A stretch of 64,000 nucleotides of DNA from a virus, in the IMG/VR virus record IMGVR_UViG_3300025087_000941, positions 1 to 64,000 of that record, one strand, 5' to 3'. Position numbers and translations under genes: made by a program. Below are positions 38,867 through 48,021 of the stretch, one piece after another (position 1 is the first letter of the stretch; every line of letters starts with the position of its first letter). The notes under the pieces are model-generated. The model saw only the letters and a list, made by a program, of their open reading frames with translations. It had not been told where the DNA came from and made no database searches.

Positions 38867-39247
38867 ATGGGAAAGCGTTGTACTGGACGTTGCTGTAAAT
38901 CGTTTCGTATTCCGTATTCGCCAGAACAACTGAGAGAGTTTTACGCCGCATGGGCGAGCGGGGATGCGCAACGAAAAACTGTCTCCGATATTCACTTAAT
39001 ATACCCGATGGTGACCCCGTTAGAGGAATGTGTAGGTGGGTGGACTTACTCTTGCAAACACCTAGATACGAACAATAATTGTAGTATCTACGACAATCGG
39101 CCTGATATGTGCCGAAACTTTCCTTACGAAAAAAGATGCCCATTTCCAGAGTGCGAATGGTCTAGAGTAAGCAAAGAATCGTTTGGACGTAACCGACGAA
39201 AGAAACACGGCCGAATAAAGCGGATTAAAGCGCTGCGGGCAAAGTAA
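38867..39247 (+). CDS. YkgJ-like metal-binding protein (CxxxCC family)
   Basis: The 126-residue protein starts CTGRCCKSF and continues with CKHLDTNNNCSIYDNRPDMC then RNFP, the signature of YkgJ/FliB-type zinc or iron-sulfur proteins (PF03692). A basic tail follows (RRKKHGRIKRIK). Its role in phages is not known. ATG with aataagt upstream. Confidence 0.8.
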   Translation: MGKRCTGRCCKSFRIPYSPEQLREFYAAWASGDAQRKTVSDIHLIYPMVTPLEECVGGWTYSCKHLDTNNNCSIYDNRPDMCRNFPYEKRCPFPECEWSRVSKESFGRNRRKKHGRIKRIKALRAK

Positions 39248-39249
39248 TT

Positions 39250-41553
39250 ATGCTGAACCGATTTTCGTGTGTTGCTTGTGAGCTGCATCAAACATGCCGT
39301 GGTCCAATATCGCCAAGCGAGCCCAGTAACCCGCTTCTGGTTATTTGTGGGGACCGTCCCGGAGCCATCGAAGACATGATGGGGTCGCACTTTATTGGGC
39401 CGATCGGGGAAATACTGGATGATGCGATGGTGTCGGCTGACCTAGCAAGACACGACGCTGTTCTTTTGAATACTGTTCTATGCGCTACCCCGGGAAATCG
39501 CGATGCTACGAAAAAAGAAATGGACGTATGTGTAGCAAAGAACATACTTCCACTAGTCGAGAAATATAAGTCTCTTCCGTGGGTTCTTATGGGAGCGCAT
39601 GCGATAAAACTGATTGGTGGATTGAGTGGCGGCGTTCGTCAGAATCTCGGTCATCGGTGGGTTAGCAAACATGGGTTGAAGTGCTACGCATGTCCAAATC
39701 CAGCCGCTGTTAAACGGGGAATTTACCGAACCGACCAGATAGCTCGAATTCTTCGGTCTGCTCTAGGTAGACTTACAATCGTTGAAATTACCAAGCCGAT
39801 AGCTAGGGTAATTGCAGTCGACACGGAAACGACAGGCCTCGATTTTTATCGAGATGCTCGACCATTCATAGCAACATCTTGTGATGGTAAGCTATCTAAG
39901 CTATATGAACTAGACAGTGCGTCTGAACGGGCTGATCTACAAAAAGACATTGACAGTGCCGATGTGGTTGTAATGGCTAACGCCCTGTTTGATTGTGGCC
40001 ATCTCCGTTCGATAGGAGTGAACGTCGATCTTAGGCGAACATTTGACGTCCAATGGTCTGCGTCCGCAGACGATAGCGGGAATTGCCCCTACAAACTGGA
40101 ACGTCTTGGCGACTATTACTTCAAAAATGGCGGTGCGCATAAGCGAAAATTGGACGAACGGTTGAAGCAGATTCTAGCTGAGCGCGGTGAAAAGACTCTA
40201 TCGGGCGGATTCAAGTCCATTCCCAGAGAAAATTTGAACTCCTATGCTCTGTTCGACGCCACTTTAACGTATGCGTTGTACAATCACCCGGATATGGCCA
40301 GGGCACGAGACGAAAATGATGCCTACATAGCCCGAGAACGCCGACTACTAGAAACGTCACAACATATCGAGGATCGAGGGTTTCTTATCGATCCTAGCCG
40401 AATCCAAGATGCTATACGCAGCATGGAAACTAAAAGGGACCGCGCTTTAGCTGATTTACGAATGCATCCCGATGTTCGACCCGACTTCCCTGATTTCAAC
40501 CCGAGTTCTCATGTTCAAACTCGCAAGCTACTCGATCAACTCGAAATTTACAGTCCTGAGAAGACAAAGACGGGGTCCCCATCCTATGGAAAATTTGCAC
40601 TTTCGCTGATAGAAAGCGACGTGGTTAAGCTGATCTTGGCTTACCGTAGCTATCGTCTACTCGCCGGAGGTGCCTTACAATCTTTGCCCCTCGCAACGGA
40701 TAGCAACAATCGAGTGCACCCGTCATTTCACTCGACGGGCACAGAATCGGGAAGATTCACGTGCAAGACTAGAGCAGAAACCAAAGACGAACGAGTCAAC
40801 CTGCACGGTATTCCGAAAGATAAAAAGGTTCGATCGGTGTTTGTGGCTCCAGAAGGTTGGTCGATAGTTTCAATGGATATGAGTCAGATCGAGAATCGAG
40901 GCACAGCGCACTTTGCCGGGGCAAGGAAACTTATCGACGGTTACAACGCCGATCCAAATATGGACTTCTACGCTGCGATCGCGTCAGAGATATGCCAACG
41001 AAAGATAGACAAGTCGATTCCAGAAGACGCGAAGATTCGGCAGGATACCAAGGCTGTAGTACTGGCAAAGGGCTATGGAGCTGGGTACAAGAAAATTTCC
41101 AAGATGATTCGAAAGTCCCCGGAATATACGCAGGAATTCATCGCTAGATACGATCAAGCGATTCCCGAGTTACACGACTTTATGGCTCGGGTAGGTTCAG
41201 ATGTGTATAAGAAAGGTAAGGTAAGAGTTTTTGACTGGGAGAGTCCGGTAGACAGGAGAGTTGCCTATCAGGGCGTGAATCGTATAATACAAGGAGTGTG
41301 CGCAGTTCACCTGAAAAGGCTGTTAAATGAGATCGACTCGATAATTGCTGGGCACGACGACATTTACGCTGTTTTGCACGTACACGACGAAATAGTGTTT
41401 GAGATCAAAACTTCTCGGTTGTCACACTGGTTACCAATGTTGAAAGAAATAATGGAGAGCGGATGGGACTGGAAAGTTCCTGTTGTTGTGAATACGGAGG
41501 TTGGCAATGACTGGGGATATACGAAGCCTTACGAATACGAAAGAACTAGATGA
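39250..41553 (+). CDS. Uracil-DNA glycosylase-like domain fused to family A DNA polymerase
   Basis: Residues 1-180 look like a family 4 UDG: CVACELHQTC (two cluster cysteines), then GDRPGAIEDMMGSHFIGPIG. A 3'-5' exonuclease domain follows (VIAVDTETTGLDF), then polymerase A with motif A VSMDMSQIENRG, motif B RQDTKAVVLAKGYGAG and motif C LHVHDEIVFE. The fusion would place uracil detection on the replicative polymerase. Total length 767. It is ATGA-coupled to the next gene. Confidence 0.88.
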   Translation: MLNRFSCVACELHQTCRGPISPSEPSNPLLVICGDRPGAIEDMMGSHFIGPIGEILDDAMVSADLARHDAVLLNTVLCATPGNRDATKKEMDVCVAKNILPLVEKYKSLPWVLMGAHAIKLIGGLSGGVRQNLGHRWVSKHGLKCYACPNPAAVKRGIYRTDQIARILRSALGRLTIVEITKPIARVIAVDTETTGLDFYRDARPFIATSCDGKLSKLYELDSASERADLQKDIDSADVVVMANALFDCGHLRSIGVNVDLRRTFDVQWSASADDSGNCPYKLERLGDYYFKNGGAHKRKLDERLKQILAERGEKTLSGGFKSIPRENLNSYALFDATLTYALYNHPDMARARDENDAYIARERRLLETSQHIEDRGFLIDPSRIQDAIRSMETKRDRALADLRMHPDVRPDFPDFNPSSHVQTRKLLDQLEIYSPEKTKTGSPSYGKFALSLIESDVVKLILAYRSYRLLAGGALQSLPLATDSNNRVHPSFHSTGTESGRFTCKTRAETKDERVNLHGIPKDKKVRSVFVAPEGWSIVSMDMSQIENRGTAHFAGARKLIDGYNADPNMDFYAAIASEICQRKIDKSIPEDAKIRQDTKAVVLAKGYGAGYKKISKMIRKSPEYTQEFIARYDQAIPELHDFMARVGSDVYKKGKVRVFDWESPVDRRVAYQGVNRIIQGVCAVHLKRLLNEIDSIIAGHDDIYAVLHVHDEIVFEIKTSRLSHWLPMLKEIMESGWDWKVPVVVNTEVGNDWGYTKPYEYERTR

Positions 41554-42152
41554 CTAACGTAAATATACTGGACGAGGCTAAGTCTCTTGTATTGGGAGAT
41601 CGAAACTCGGCTTATGGCCCTGCGTGGGAAGACTATGGACGAACCGCCAAATTGTGGTCAATTATTCTGAACCACGAGGTAACAGCAGCTCAGTCAGCTC
41701 TGTGCATGGTCGTCGTTAAGTTAAGCCGGGAGTGCTTCAAGCATAAACGAGACAACTTGGTAGACATGGCCGGATATGCAGCGGTGGTCCAATCTATCGA
41801 AGAGCATAAACCCGATGAGGATCCACAAAAAGAACCTGGACTTATCTATCTTGCATCTCCGTATTCCCATCCAGATGAAAGCGTAAGAATAGATCGGTTT
41901 GAGAAGACTCGAAACAAGGTATCCGAACTTGTTAGATCAGGACTGGCCGTATACTCACCAATCATCAACAGTCACGTGCTTACGGGGAGTCTGCCCGGTG
42001 ATTGGGGGTTTTGGGAAAAAATTGACAAGAAGTTTCTAGAACGATGTGACGAACTAAGAGTGCTGATGTTGCCAGGATGGGAGACGAGTGTTGGTGTTAA
42101 AGCGGAGGTCGAATTTGCAGTCGGCCACAACAAGCCGGTAATTTATTGCTAA
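41550..42152 (+). CDS. DUF6378-like and DUF1937-like (deoxyribosyltransferase-related) fusion
   Basis: The N-terminal 90 residues match the phage DUF6378 pattern (DRNSAYGPAWEDYGRTAKLW, KRDNLVDMAGYAA). The C-terminal part (LIYLASPYSHPDESVR ... VGVKAEVEFAVGHNKPV) matches DUF1937, related to nucleoside 2-deoxyribosyltransferases. Both are common in phage nucleotide metabolism. The joined form may couple nucleotide sensing and salvage. ATGA overlap with the polymerase. Confidence 0.75.
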   Translation: MTNVNILDEAKSLVLGDRNSAYGPAWEDYGRTAKLWSIILNHEVTAAQSALCMVVVKLSRECFKHKRDNLVDMAGYAAVVQSIEEHKPDEDPQKEPGLIYLASPYSHPDESVRIDRFEKTRNKVSELVRSGLAVYSPIINSHVLTGSLPGDWGFWEKIDKKFLERCDELRVLMLPGWETSVGVKAEVEFAVGHNKPVIYC

Positions 42153-42166
42153 GGAGGGGACTCGAA

Positions 42167-42517
42167 ATGAGTGAGATTATGAATACGAACTATGGGTTCA
42201 AAGAAGCATTCGAGGACACCCAAAAAGATATTCACGATATTGCCGTGAAGTCGGGATGGTGGGACAATCAGAGAAACGATGGCGAACTGATCGCTTTAAT
42301 GCACTCAGAGTTGTCCGAAGCTTTGGAAGTTTTGCGAGACGGGGACAAAAAGTCGGACAAGGTTCCCGAATACACGCTTTTAGAACTCGAACTGGCCGAT
42401 GTAGTTATTCGTCTTATGGATTTTGCTGAGGCTAGAATGTTGGATGTTGCGGGAGCGATTCTCGCAAAAGCCGAATTCAATAAAACCAGGCCCCATAAAC
42501 ACGGTCGAAAGTTTTAG
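42167..42517 (+). CDS. MazG-like NTP pyrophosphohydrolase
   Basis: The 116-residue protein has LMHSELSEALEVLRDG and ELADVVIRLMDFAE, the EExxE and ExxD metal motifs of all-alpha NTP pyrophosphohydrolases. In phages MazG shapes nucleotide or alarmone pools. This ATG follows AAGGAGGGG, a very strong ribosome binding site. Confidence 0.88.
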   Translation: MSEIMNTNYGFKEAFEDTQKDIHDIAVKSGWWDNQRNDGELIALMHSELSEALEVLRDGDKKSDKVPEYTLLELELADVVIRLMDFAEARMLDVAGAILAKAEFNKTRPHKHGRKF

Positions 42518-43255
42518 GTGCCTGTGGGTCTAGTAGCCGTTAATCCGGAGGGAGCTAAACTAAAGCCGAAATCGATAGTTGGAAACTACATAGTCCGCCG
42601 AGAAATACGGTACCCAGACGGAACAAGTAGTAGAGGCGCTTATACTGCCCGACACGTAAATACCGGAAGAAAGTACGTGATCAAGTCCAGATACACAGAA
42701 AGAGAACGAAAAATATTATTCGGTTTCGACCACCCAAACATCGTCAAACCCGTCGAAGTGATCGATTACAGAGGCGATTGTTTTCTTGTGTTGAGTTACG
42801 CCGGTCCAACAATCGAAAAGTTATCCATCAGCAGGTCGGACACCCCATTCACAGATGACCAACTCTACAAAATTCTTCGGTCTCTATTACTTGGTTTATG
42901 CGCAATACACAGCAGGAGTATAGCCCATCGCGACCTACACACCGGAAACGTTGCTGTATCTAGGTTAAGCAATTCATCAATTCTGGATTTTGGATCCGCT
43001 GTGAAATCAAACGGTGATTCAAGATATTTTGCGGATGACATAGAATGTTTTGGCTCCGTGGCTGTCGAGCTATACGCCATCGGGAGATATTTGGGCTATG
43101 ACAGCGTTCCAACAGATAGAGTAGATGGGTGGTTCGGCAAATTTATTGGCTGTGTAAGATGTCGACTTTCAAAGGGCAGAAGGCGCCAATTTAGCGATTC
43201 TCGGAGTAACGAAGCGCTTGTATTTTTGGATGAATGCTACGAAAACGGCGCTTGA
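42518..43255 (+). CDS. Eukaryotic-type Ser/Thr protein kinase
   Basis: The 245-residue kinase has the ATP-binding Lys in YVIKSRY, the catalytic loop IAHRDLHTGNVAV (HRD with the following Asn), DFG in ILDFGSA, and the C-lobe FADDIECFGSVAVELY. It has no membrane helix or sensor domain. Phage kinases of this type phosphorylate host proteins or RNA polymerase; the target here is unknown. The GTG follows directly on the MazG stop. Confidence 0.85.
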   Translation: MPVGLVAVNPEGAKLKPKSIVGNYIVRREIRYPDGTSSRGAYTARHVNTGRKYVIKSRYTERERKILFGFDHPNIVKPVEVIDYRGDCFLVLSYAGPTIEKLSISRSDTPFTDDQLYKILRSLLLGLCAIHSRSIAHRDLHTGNVAVSRLSNSSILDFGSAVKSNGDSRYFADDIECFGSVAVELYAIGRYLGYDSVPTDRVDGWFGKFIGCVRCRLSKGRRRQFSDSRSNEALVFLDECYENGA

Positions 43256-43280
43256 GCTATTGCAGCTATACCGGTATAAT
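43252..43280 (+). promoter_or_regulatory. Sigma70-like promoter with a palindrome over the -10 box
   Basis: TTGAGC (-35) and TATAAT (-10) are 17 bases apart, 20 bases before the ATG of the next gene. The 12-base perfect palindrome TATACCGGTATA covers the -10 box, so a repressor could block it. This is the best promoter match I found in the plus-strand half. Confidence 0.55.
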
Positions 43281-43300
43281 AGTCTAGGAAAGGATCAACA

Positions 43301-43555
43301 ATGGATGTGGATTTTGAAACACGCCCTAAACAGCCAATTCCAATCAATGTCCGAGCTGTCTCTGGAGGAGACGCATTCAAACATGAAGATAAACTCTACA
43401 TGAAGCTGGAAATACCCAAGGAACTTAAGACCAAGGAATTTCCTTACAACGCTATAAGGTTAGGAACAGGTGAATTGGTCGTTTTCAACCCTAGCGAGGC
43501 CGTAGAAATAAGACACGACGCGAAGATTATTTTGATTCGCGACGATGAAGAATAG
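43301..43555 (+). CDS. Hypothetical protein, 84 aa
   Basis: ATG with aaagga upstream and a promoter-like sequence before it. The composition is normal (KLEIPKELKTKEFPYNAIRL, then VVFNPSEAVEIR), probably a small beta-rich protein. No family was recognised. Confidence 0.65.
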   Translation: MDVDFETRPKQPIPINVRAVSGGDAFKHEDKLYMKLEIPKELKTKEFPYNAIRLGTGELVVFNPSEAVEIRHDAKIILIRDDEE

Positions 43556-43568
43556 TAGAGGTTCCGAT

Positions 43569-45149
43569 ATGCCAAACGCAAGACTTGGCGCACTAAAGCG
43601 CTGCGCTAAAATTTGTCGTAGGGTTAGAAGAGATCTCTCGATTCAAGAAGTAAAAGATGCCGGTGTGGGTCGGGGGGCGTTGTACAGCCAATTTGGCAAC
43701 GTCAACAACCTGAATAGGGCCATTCGGCAGGAATATCCAGATTACTTCGACGATGTTGAGATCGATCTAACCAACCCAACACAAACAAGAGCCAAGAAAA
43801 GGCTGGTAAACGCAAAAAGACTTTTTGTTACGACGGCTGTAGTCGGCTGTAAAGTCAACGACACAGGATTCAAAACTGTTACTCGTATGTGCGAGGAACG
43901 GGGCATGGAATTGGTAGTTATGATCTGTGCCGATTCTGCCGCCACAGCCTACCAAACCAGGACTATAGATAAGCGTCTAAAAGACGCTATTATCGTCACG
44001 CAAGACATGCATTTGAATTCTAATCTGTACCTTAATGCCATACAAATACAGGCTAAACAAATCAATCCTCTAACTGGCCTTCGTAGATTTGCCCAGGACC
44101 GCGGATCTTTTATAGCCCCGTCGCCAAAACAGTTTCTTCTCACAGCCCCAAGATCCCAACAAAAGATTCCACACATTCAAATAACGACGGGGGCGATAAC
44201 TGACTCAAACTACGATTCAAAATTCTACAATTCTAAGCGAACGGCCAAAATTGCTGACATGGACCACGTTATAGGTGGGGTAGTTGTTGAACTTTGTAAG
44301 AAGGGTCGGTTCCATATACGGCATGTTCAGATCGACAAGAAGGGTATTCTCGTAGACCTTGGAATAGCGTGGGGGCCAACATCCCAAGAATTTGTTCGAG
44401 CGGACGCAGTTATTCTCGGCGATCGCCATAACGGCGCTTTAAACAAGGCGTGTAATACAGCAACAAATCGATTGCTAGACACGCTAAAACCCCACAAAAC
44501 GTTTGTTCACGATCTCTGCGACTTTGCATCAATTTCGTACCACGATCGGAACAAGCTGTCCCAGCGTTACAGGTCCTACCTAGCTGGCCGATCTCTGTTG
44601 AAGAATGAGCTTAAACTGAGTGTTAGAGACATAGAAAATCTGGCTAGTAGAAGCGACGAAGTCTTGGTCGTTAAAAGCAACCACGATGAGTGGTTAGACA
44701 AGTGGATAGACACGGGCGCATTTGTCCAGGACGCCACCAACATCGATATTTCTGTCGATGTGCTGAAAGCAAAACTAAACGACCAGGATGCTCTTAAAAC
44801 CGGGTTAAAATTGTGCGGGCTGGACGCTAAGAATGTTTCATTTCTTACCCGCGATTCGGATGTTCGTGTCGGCCCGTTTTTATGTTCGGCGCACGGGGAC
44901 TTGGGAGTTTCTGGCACAAAACCAGGCGGCCCGCAGGGGCTGGAACGTGCTTTTGGATCGGGTGTGTTTGGGCATTCTCATACTGTACATGTGTGGCGAG
45001 GGATACTCCAGGTTGGAACATCATCAGATTTGAAACTGTCTTACAATCCGGGACTAGTATCTTGGATGCACGCGCATGCAGCTGTGTGGAAAACTGGGCA
45101 CTGGCAAATGTACTTGATAATCGACGGCAAATTTTCCGATAATTACTAA
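43569..45149 (+). CDS. Metallophosphoesterase-like protein, possibly T5 A1-related
   Basis: The N-terminal 50 residues contain a possible helix-turn-helix (GRGALYSQFGNVNNLNRAIR). The C-terminal half has ordered phosphoesterase-like motifs: AVILGDRHNG, VKSNHDEWLD, CSAHGDLGV and FGHSHTVH. The overall size (526 residues from this ATG) and layout recall the T5 A1 pre-early protein, which is involved in host DNA breakdown; I am not certain of that match. GAGG lies eight bases before this ATG. Confidence 0.6.
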   Translation: MPNARLGALKRCAKICRRVRRDLSIQEVKDAGVGRGALYSQFGNVNNLNRAIRQEYPDYFDDVEIDLTNPTQTRAKKRLVNAKRLFVTTAVVGCKVNDTGFKTVTRMCEERGMELVVMICADSAATAYQTRTIDKRLKDAIIVTQDMHLNSNLYLNAIQIQAKQINPLTGLRRFAQDRGSFIAPSPKQFLLTAPRSQQKIPHIQITTGAITDSNYDSKFYNSKRTAKIADMDHVIGGVVVELCKKGRFHIRHVQIDKKGILVDLGIAWGPTSQEFVRADAVILGDRHNGALNKACNTATNRLLDTLKPHKTFVHDLCDFASISYHDRNKLSQRYRSYLAGRSLLKNELKLSVRDIENLASRSDEVLVVKSNHDEWLDKWIDTGAFVQDATNIDISVDVLKAKLNDQDALKTGLKLCGLDAKNVSFLTRDSDVRVGPFLCSAHGDLGVSGTKPGGPQGLERAFGSGVFGHSHTVHVWRGILQVGTSSDLKLSYNPGLVSWMHAHAAVWKTGHWQMYLIIDGKFSDNY

Positions 45150-45201
45150 GCAACAACCTAAGTTTTAAACGATTACCCAGTAACCAGAAATTCTATTTGC
45201 T

Positions 45202-45753
45202 GTGAATTTAGTGATGGTTAAACGGACGACGCCTCAACTATTGGAAGAGATGAAAAGACACTATTCACACCCAAGAGGGTTTGTTGGCCGTAACATTTGT
45301 TACGCAATTTTTTATGGTGGACATTGTTATGGGCATATCGTAGGAGGCTCGGCTACTAGATTTCTTCCCGGACGGGACAAATTCCTCGGCATAAGCGCAA
45401 AAATAATGCTAAACAATATCGTCAACAATATATTTTTCCACGTTGAGCCCAAATACGAAGGATACCCAACGAGAAATTTCACGACAAGGATTATCCGCCT
45501 TTTTGAAAAAGTTGTTGCCGAAGACTGGAAAAATAAGTATGGCGATAAAGTAATAGCATTTGAAACACTTATCGAGTTACCGAGAGTAGGAGAGTGTTAT
45601 CGTCGTGCGGGGTGGGTGGAAGTTGGAATAACAAAGGGATATACGTGTAAAAGAGTTAGTGGCAGGGGGACTGATAACTGGACTGGTAAAAGGGTGTGGG
45701 ACACTAAAAATCTTCGTCCAAAGCGGGTTCTTATGCGTATTGTAACCGAATGA
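45202..45753 (+). CDS. Mom/DUF4338-like GNAT-fold protein
   Basis: The 183-residue protein has HYSHPRGFVGRNICYAIF, then PTRNFTTR, DWKNKYGDKVIAFETLIE and GECYRRAGWVEVGITKGYT. The ETxxE ... CYRxAGWxxVGxTKG pattern resembles DUF4338 (also in Druantia) and Mom-like GNAT proteins. Mom modifies adenine in phage Mu DNA and protects it from restriction. With three methyltransferases in the window, a DNA modification role is plausible but not shown. Confidence 0.6.
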   Translation: MNLVMVKRTTPQLLEEMKRHYSHPRGFVGRNICYAIFYGGHCYGHIVGGSATRFLPGRDKFLGISAKIMLNNIVNNIFFHVEPKYEGYPTRNFTTRIIRLFEKVVAEDWKNKYGDKVIAFETLIELPRVGECYRRAGWVEVGITKGYTCKRVSGRGTDNWTGKRVWDTKNLRPKRVLMRIVTE

Positions 45754-45788
45754 ACGATGTTAACTGTAAGCAAGGTGTAAGGAAAACA

Positions 45789-45905
45789 ATGCGAAACAAC
45801 AGTTTGGAGAAAAATAAGCTGCTTAGAGCGATACTAACAGCTGTGATAGGCATAGCCCTAGGACTTATATCATCTATTTTTATTCTGGGGCGATTCAGCA
45901 AATAG
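45789..45905 (+). CDS. Single-helix membrane micro-protein, 38 aa
   Basis: ATG with gtaagga upstream. A basic start is followed by a 22-residue membrane helix (AILTAVIGIALGLISSIFIL) and the tail GRFSK. It ends one base before the helicase ATG. It may be a small membrane regulator. Confidence 0.6.
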   Translation: MRNNSLEKNKLLRAILTAVIGIALGLISSIFILGRFSK

Positions 45906-45906
45906 A

Positions 45907-47766
45907 ATGGAAATTTATACTCGTCTTGCAAATATCTTCCCCGGTGTTGAAAAGAGGGAAGCGCAACTGGCGTATTGGTCATCCGTGGATAAAACCATCA
46001 GCGGCCAAGGCAATAATCGGCTTATGATCGAGGGCGGTTGCGGGGTTGGGAAAACCGTTGCTTATCTGATTCCTCTTATCGACGAAGTTCGTCGAACCGG
46101 AAAGCGGGCTGTTGTATCTACATCGAGTAAGGCATTGCAGGCCCAGCTCCTTACCAAGGACATACCCCTCGCTCAAAAAGCATCTGGAAGTTGTGGGGTT
46201 GCGCTACTACAGGGGAAGTCCAACTATGTTTGTGTTGAACGTTTGGATCGTGCTCCTATAACTTGCGGACTTGAACCGGCGCTAAGAAACGCAATCAAAG
46301 CCTATACCGACAGAACTGACGTAGACGGTTTTATCTCCGACTTAGGAACCGTACCAAACTCTGTTAAAGCTGCTATTTCGGGGTCGAACGACGAATGCGG
46401 AAGCAAAGATTGTAAAGAAGCCGAATGCTTCTTCTACAAAGCCAAGCAAAGGGCTGTGAACGCGCAGTTAGTCGTTATCAATCACCACTTGTTGATAAAG
46501 AACGCCGAACTTATCCAGAAATACGGGGTAGGAATTCTCGGGGACTTCGATTATCTAGTTGTGGATGAAGCACACGAACTTGCAGATACAGCTAGAAGTT
46601 GTCTGGGCTTCAAACTCTCCCCCGGAAAGTTATACGCCCTATCTCACGAGGTCGAAACGAAACTAAATGCGCGGGACGACGCACGTAGTCTAATGAATCT
46701 AGGACTTCGATTTGGGGACCTGCTAAAAATTCTGTATGCTACCGGCATATCCCGCGTGAAAACCCCGATATTTCACCCACACGCAAAATCTTTTATAGGA
46801 GATTTAGAGGCTGTTGTAGTTAGACTGGAAACGAAGTTTTCGAAGGTTGACGGAGCAAGTTCGATTGTTGACAAGCTTCGCAACACGTTCGAAGAAGCTT
46901 TTCGGTTTATTTGCGCCAAAGATACCGACAAGTATGTTTACTGGCTACAAAAAGACAACGAGATTATTTCAGCAGAATGCCGATTTCTCGACCCAAAATA
47001 CTTTTTGGACGAGATGTTCGGAGAACGCCGAGTGATTTTGACGTCGGCCACATTGGATACCGGGGATTCCTTCAAGTTCATGATGAACGAAACGGGGCTA
47101 ACCGGCGCTGCTACTTGCAAGGTACCATCGCCATTTGACTTCAAAACCAACGCCAGGCTTCTTATTCCCGACACGATAACAGTAGACCCAAATCACGAGG
47201 CATTTTCGGATCAGGCTATGGCATCTTTGCTCGACGTGATAAATGCGTGTCGCGGACGAGTTCTTGGACTGTTTACTTCCCGCAGAATGTTAGATGCTGC
47301 TTATATAGCAGTCAAAGAAAATACAGCTTTTGATGTCGTGATGCAGGGACAGGATACGATAGATAACTTGATTAAACGCGTTAAACAGAATCCGGGGACC
47401 GTGCTTCTCGGTACGAGCAGTCTGTGGACAGGTATAGATATTCCAGGCGATGCCGTACAGTGCGTAGTCATAGACCGAATACCATTCAAATCCCCAGAAG
47501 ACCCTGTTCATGCGGCTCTTTGCGAAAGAAGTTCAAATGCTTTTGCCTACGTATCTCTGCCGCATGCGCTGATGTCGACTAGACAGGGGGCTGGACGACT
47601 TATCCGGAGTGCGACAGACAGGGGAGTACTATGCTTTCTTGACAAGCGCGTCGACACCAAAGCCTACGGTAAAACGCTTAGAAATGTTTTACCTTACATG
47701 CCGAGAATTCATACAGCTAATGAGATAGATGTATTTCTGGCAAACCGAGAGGCCATAACATGCTGA
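45907..47766 (+). CDS. DinG/XPD-like superfamily 2 DNA helicase
   Basis: The 619-residue helicase has Walker A GGCGVGKT, four cysteines in the Fe-S position (NYVCVERL and ECGSKDCKEAECFFY), and motif II VVDEAHEL. Lobe 2 contains LTSATL, GTSSLWTGIDIPGD and RQGAGRLIRS. These are DinG/XPD features with an Fe-S cluster. It unwinds DNA, likely in repair or at stalled forks. The 3' end overlaps the next gene. Confidence 0.9.
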   Translation: MEIYTRLANIFPGVEKREAQLAYWSSVDKTISGQGNNRLMIEGGCGVGKTVAYLIPLIDEVRRTGKRAVVSTSSKALQAQLLTKDIPLAQKASGSCGVALLQGKSNYVCVERLDRAPITCGLEPALRNAIKAYTDRTDVDGFISDLGTVPNSVKAAISGSNDECGSKDCKEAECFFYKAKQRAVNAQLVVINHHLLIKNAELIQKYGVGILGDFDYLVVDEAHELADTARSCLGFKLSPGKLYALSHEVETKLNARDDARSLMNLGLRFGDLLKILYATGISRVKTPIFHPHAKSFIGDLEAVVVRLETKFSKVDGASSIVDKLRNTFEEAFRFICAKDTDKYVYWLQKDNEIISAECRFLDPKYFLDEMFGERRVILTSATLDTGDSFKFMMNETGLTGAATCKVPSPFDFKTNARLLIPDTITVDPNHEAFSDQAMASLLDVINACRGRVLGLFTSRRMLDAAYIAVKENTAFDVVMQGQDTIDNLIKRVKQNPGTVLLGTSSLWTGIDIPGDAVQCVVIDRIPFKSPEDPVHAALCERSSNAFAYVSLPHALMSTRQGAGRLIRSATDRGVLCFLDKRVDTKAYGKTLRNVLPYMPRIHTANEIDVFLANREAITC

Positions 47767-48017
47767 AAATTCGTCCATCTAAAGTAATTGACGCTGTGTG
47801 TGATTCGTGTAAAACAAGTCTAATATATTGCGTTACCCGTAGTTACTTAAACGCAAATTTCGCTCTGATCGAAAACAACTTCGGTTATGGGAGCAGATTG
47901 GACGATATTATGATATCGATCCGCGAGGGGTATCCAAAAATAGCTTTTCATTTGTGCGAAAACTGCTACGAAAAGGCTCTTGCGGCAGTTGGCCTAAAAG
48001 ATCCGCGATCTGCGTAA
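47760..48017 (+). CDS. Zinc-binding small protein, 85 aa
   Basis: ATG overlaps the helicase end by seven bases. CDSCKTSLIYC near the start and LCENCYEKAL near the end supply four to five cysteines for one zinc site. Normal composition otherwise. No family was recognised. Confidence 0.65.
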   Translation: MLKIRPSKVIDAVCDSCKTSLIYCVTRSYLNANFALIENNFGYGSRLDDIMISIREGYPKIAFHLCENCYEKALAAVGLKDPRSA

Positions 48018-48021
48018 TTTT

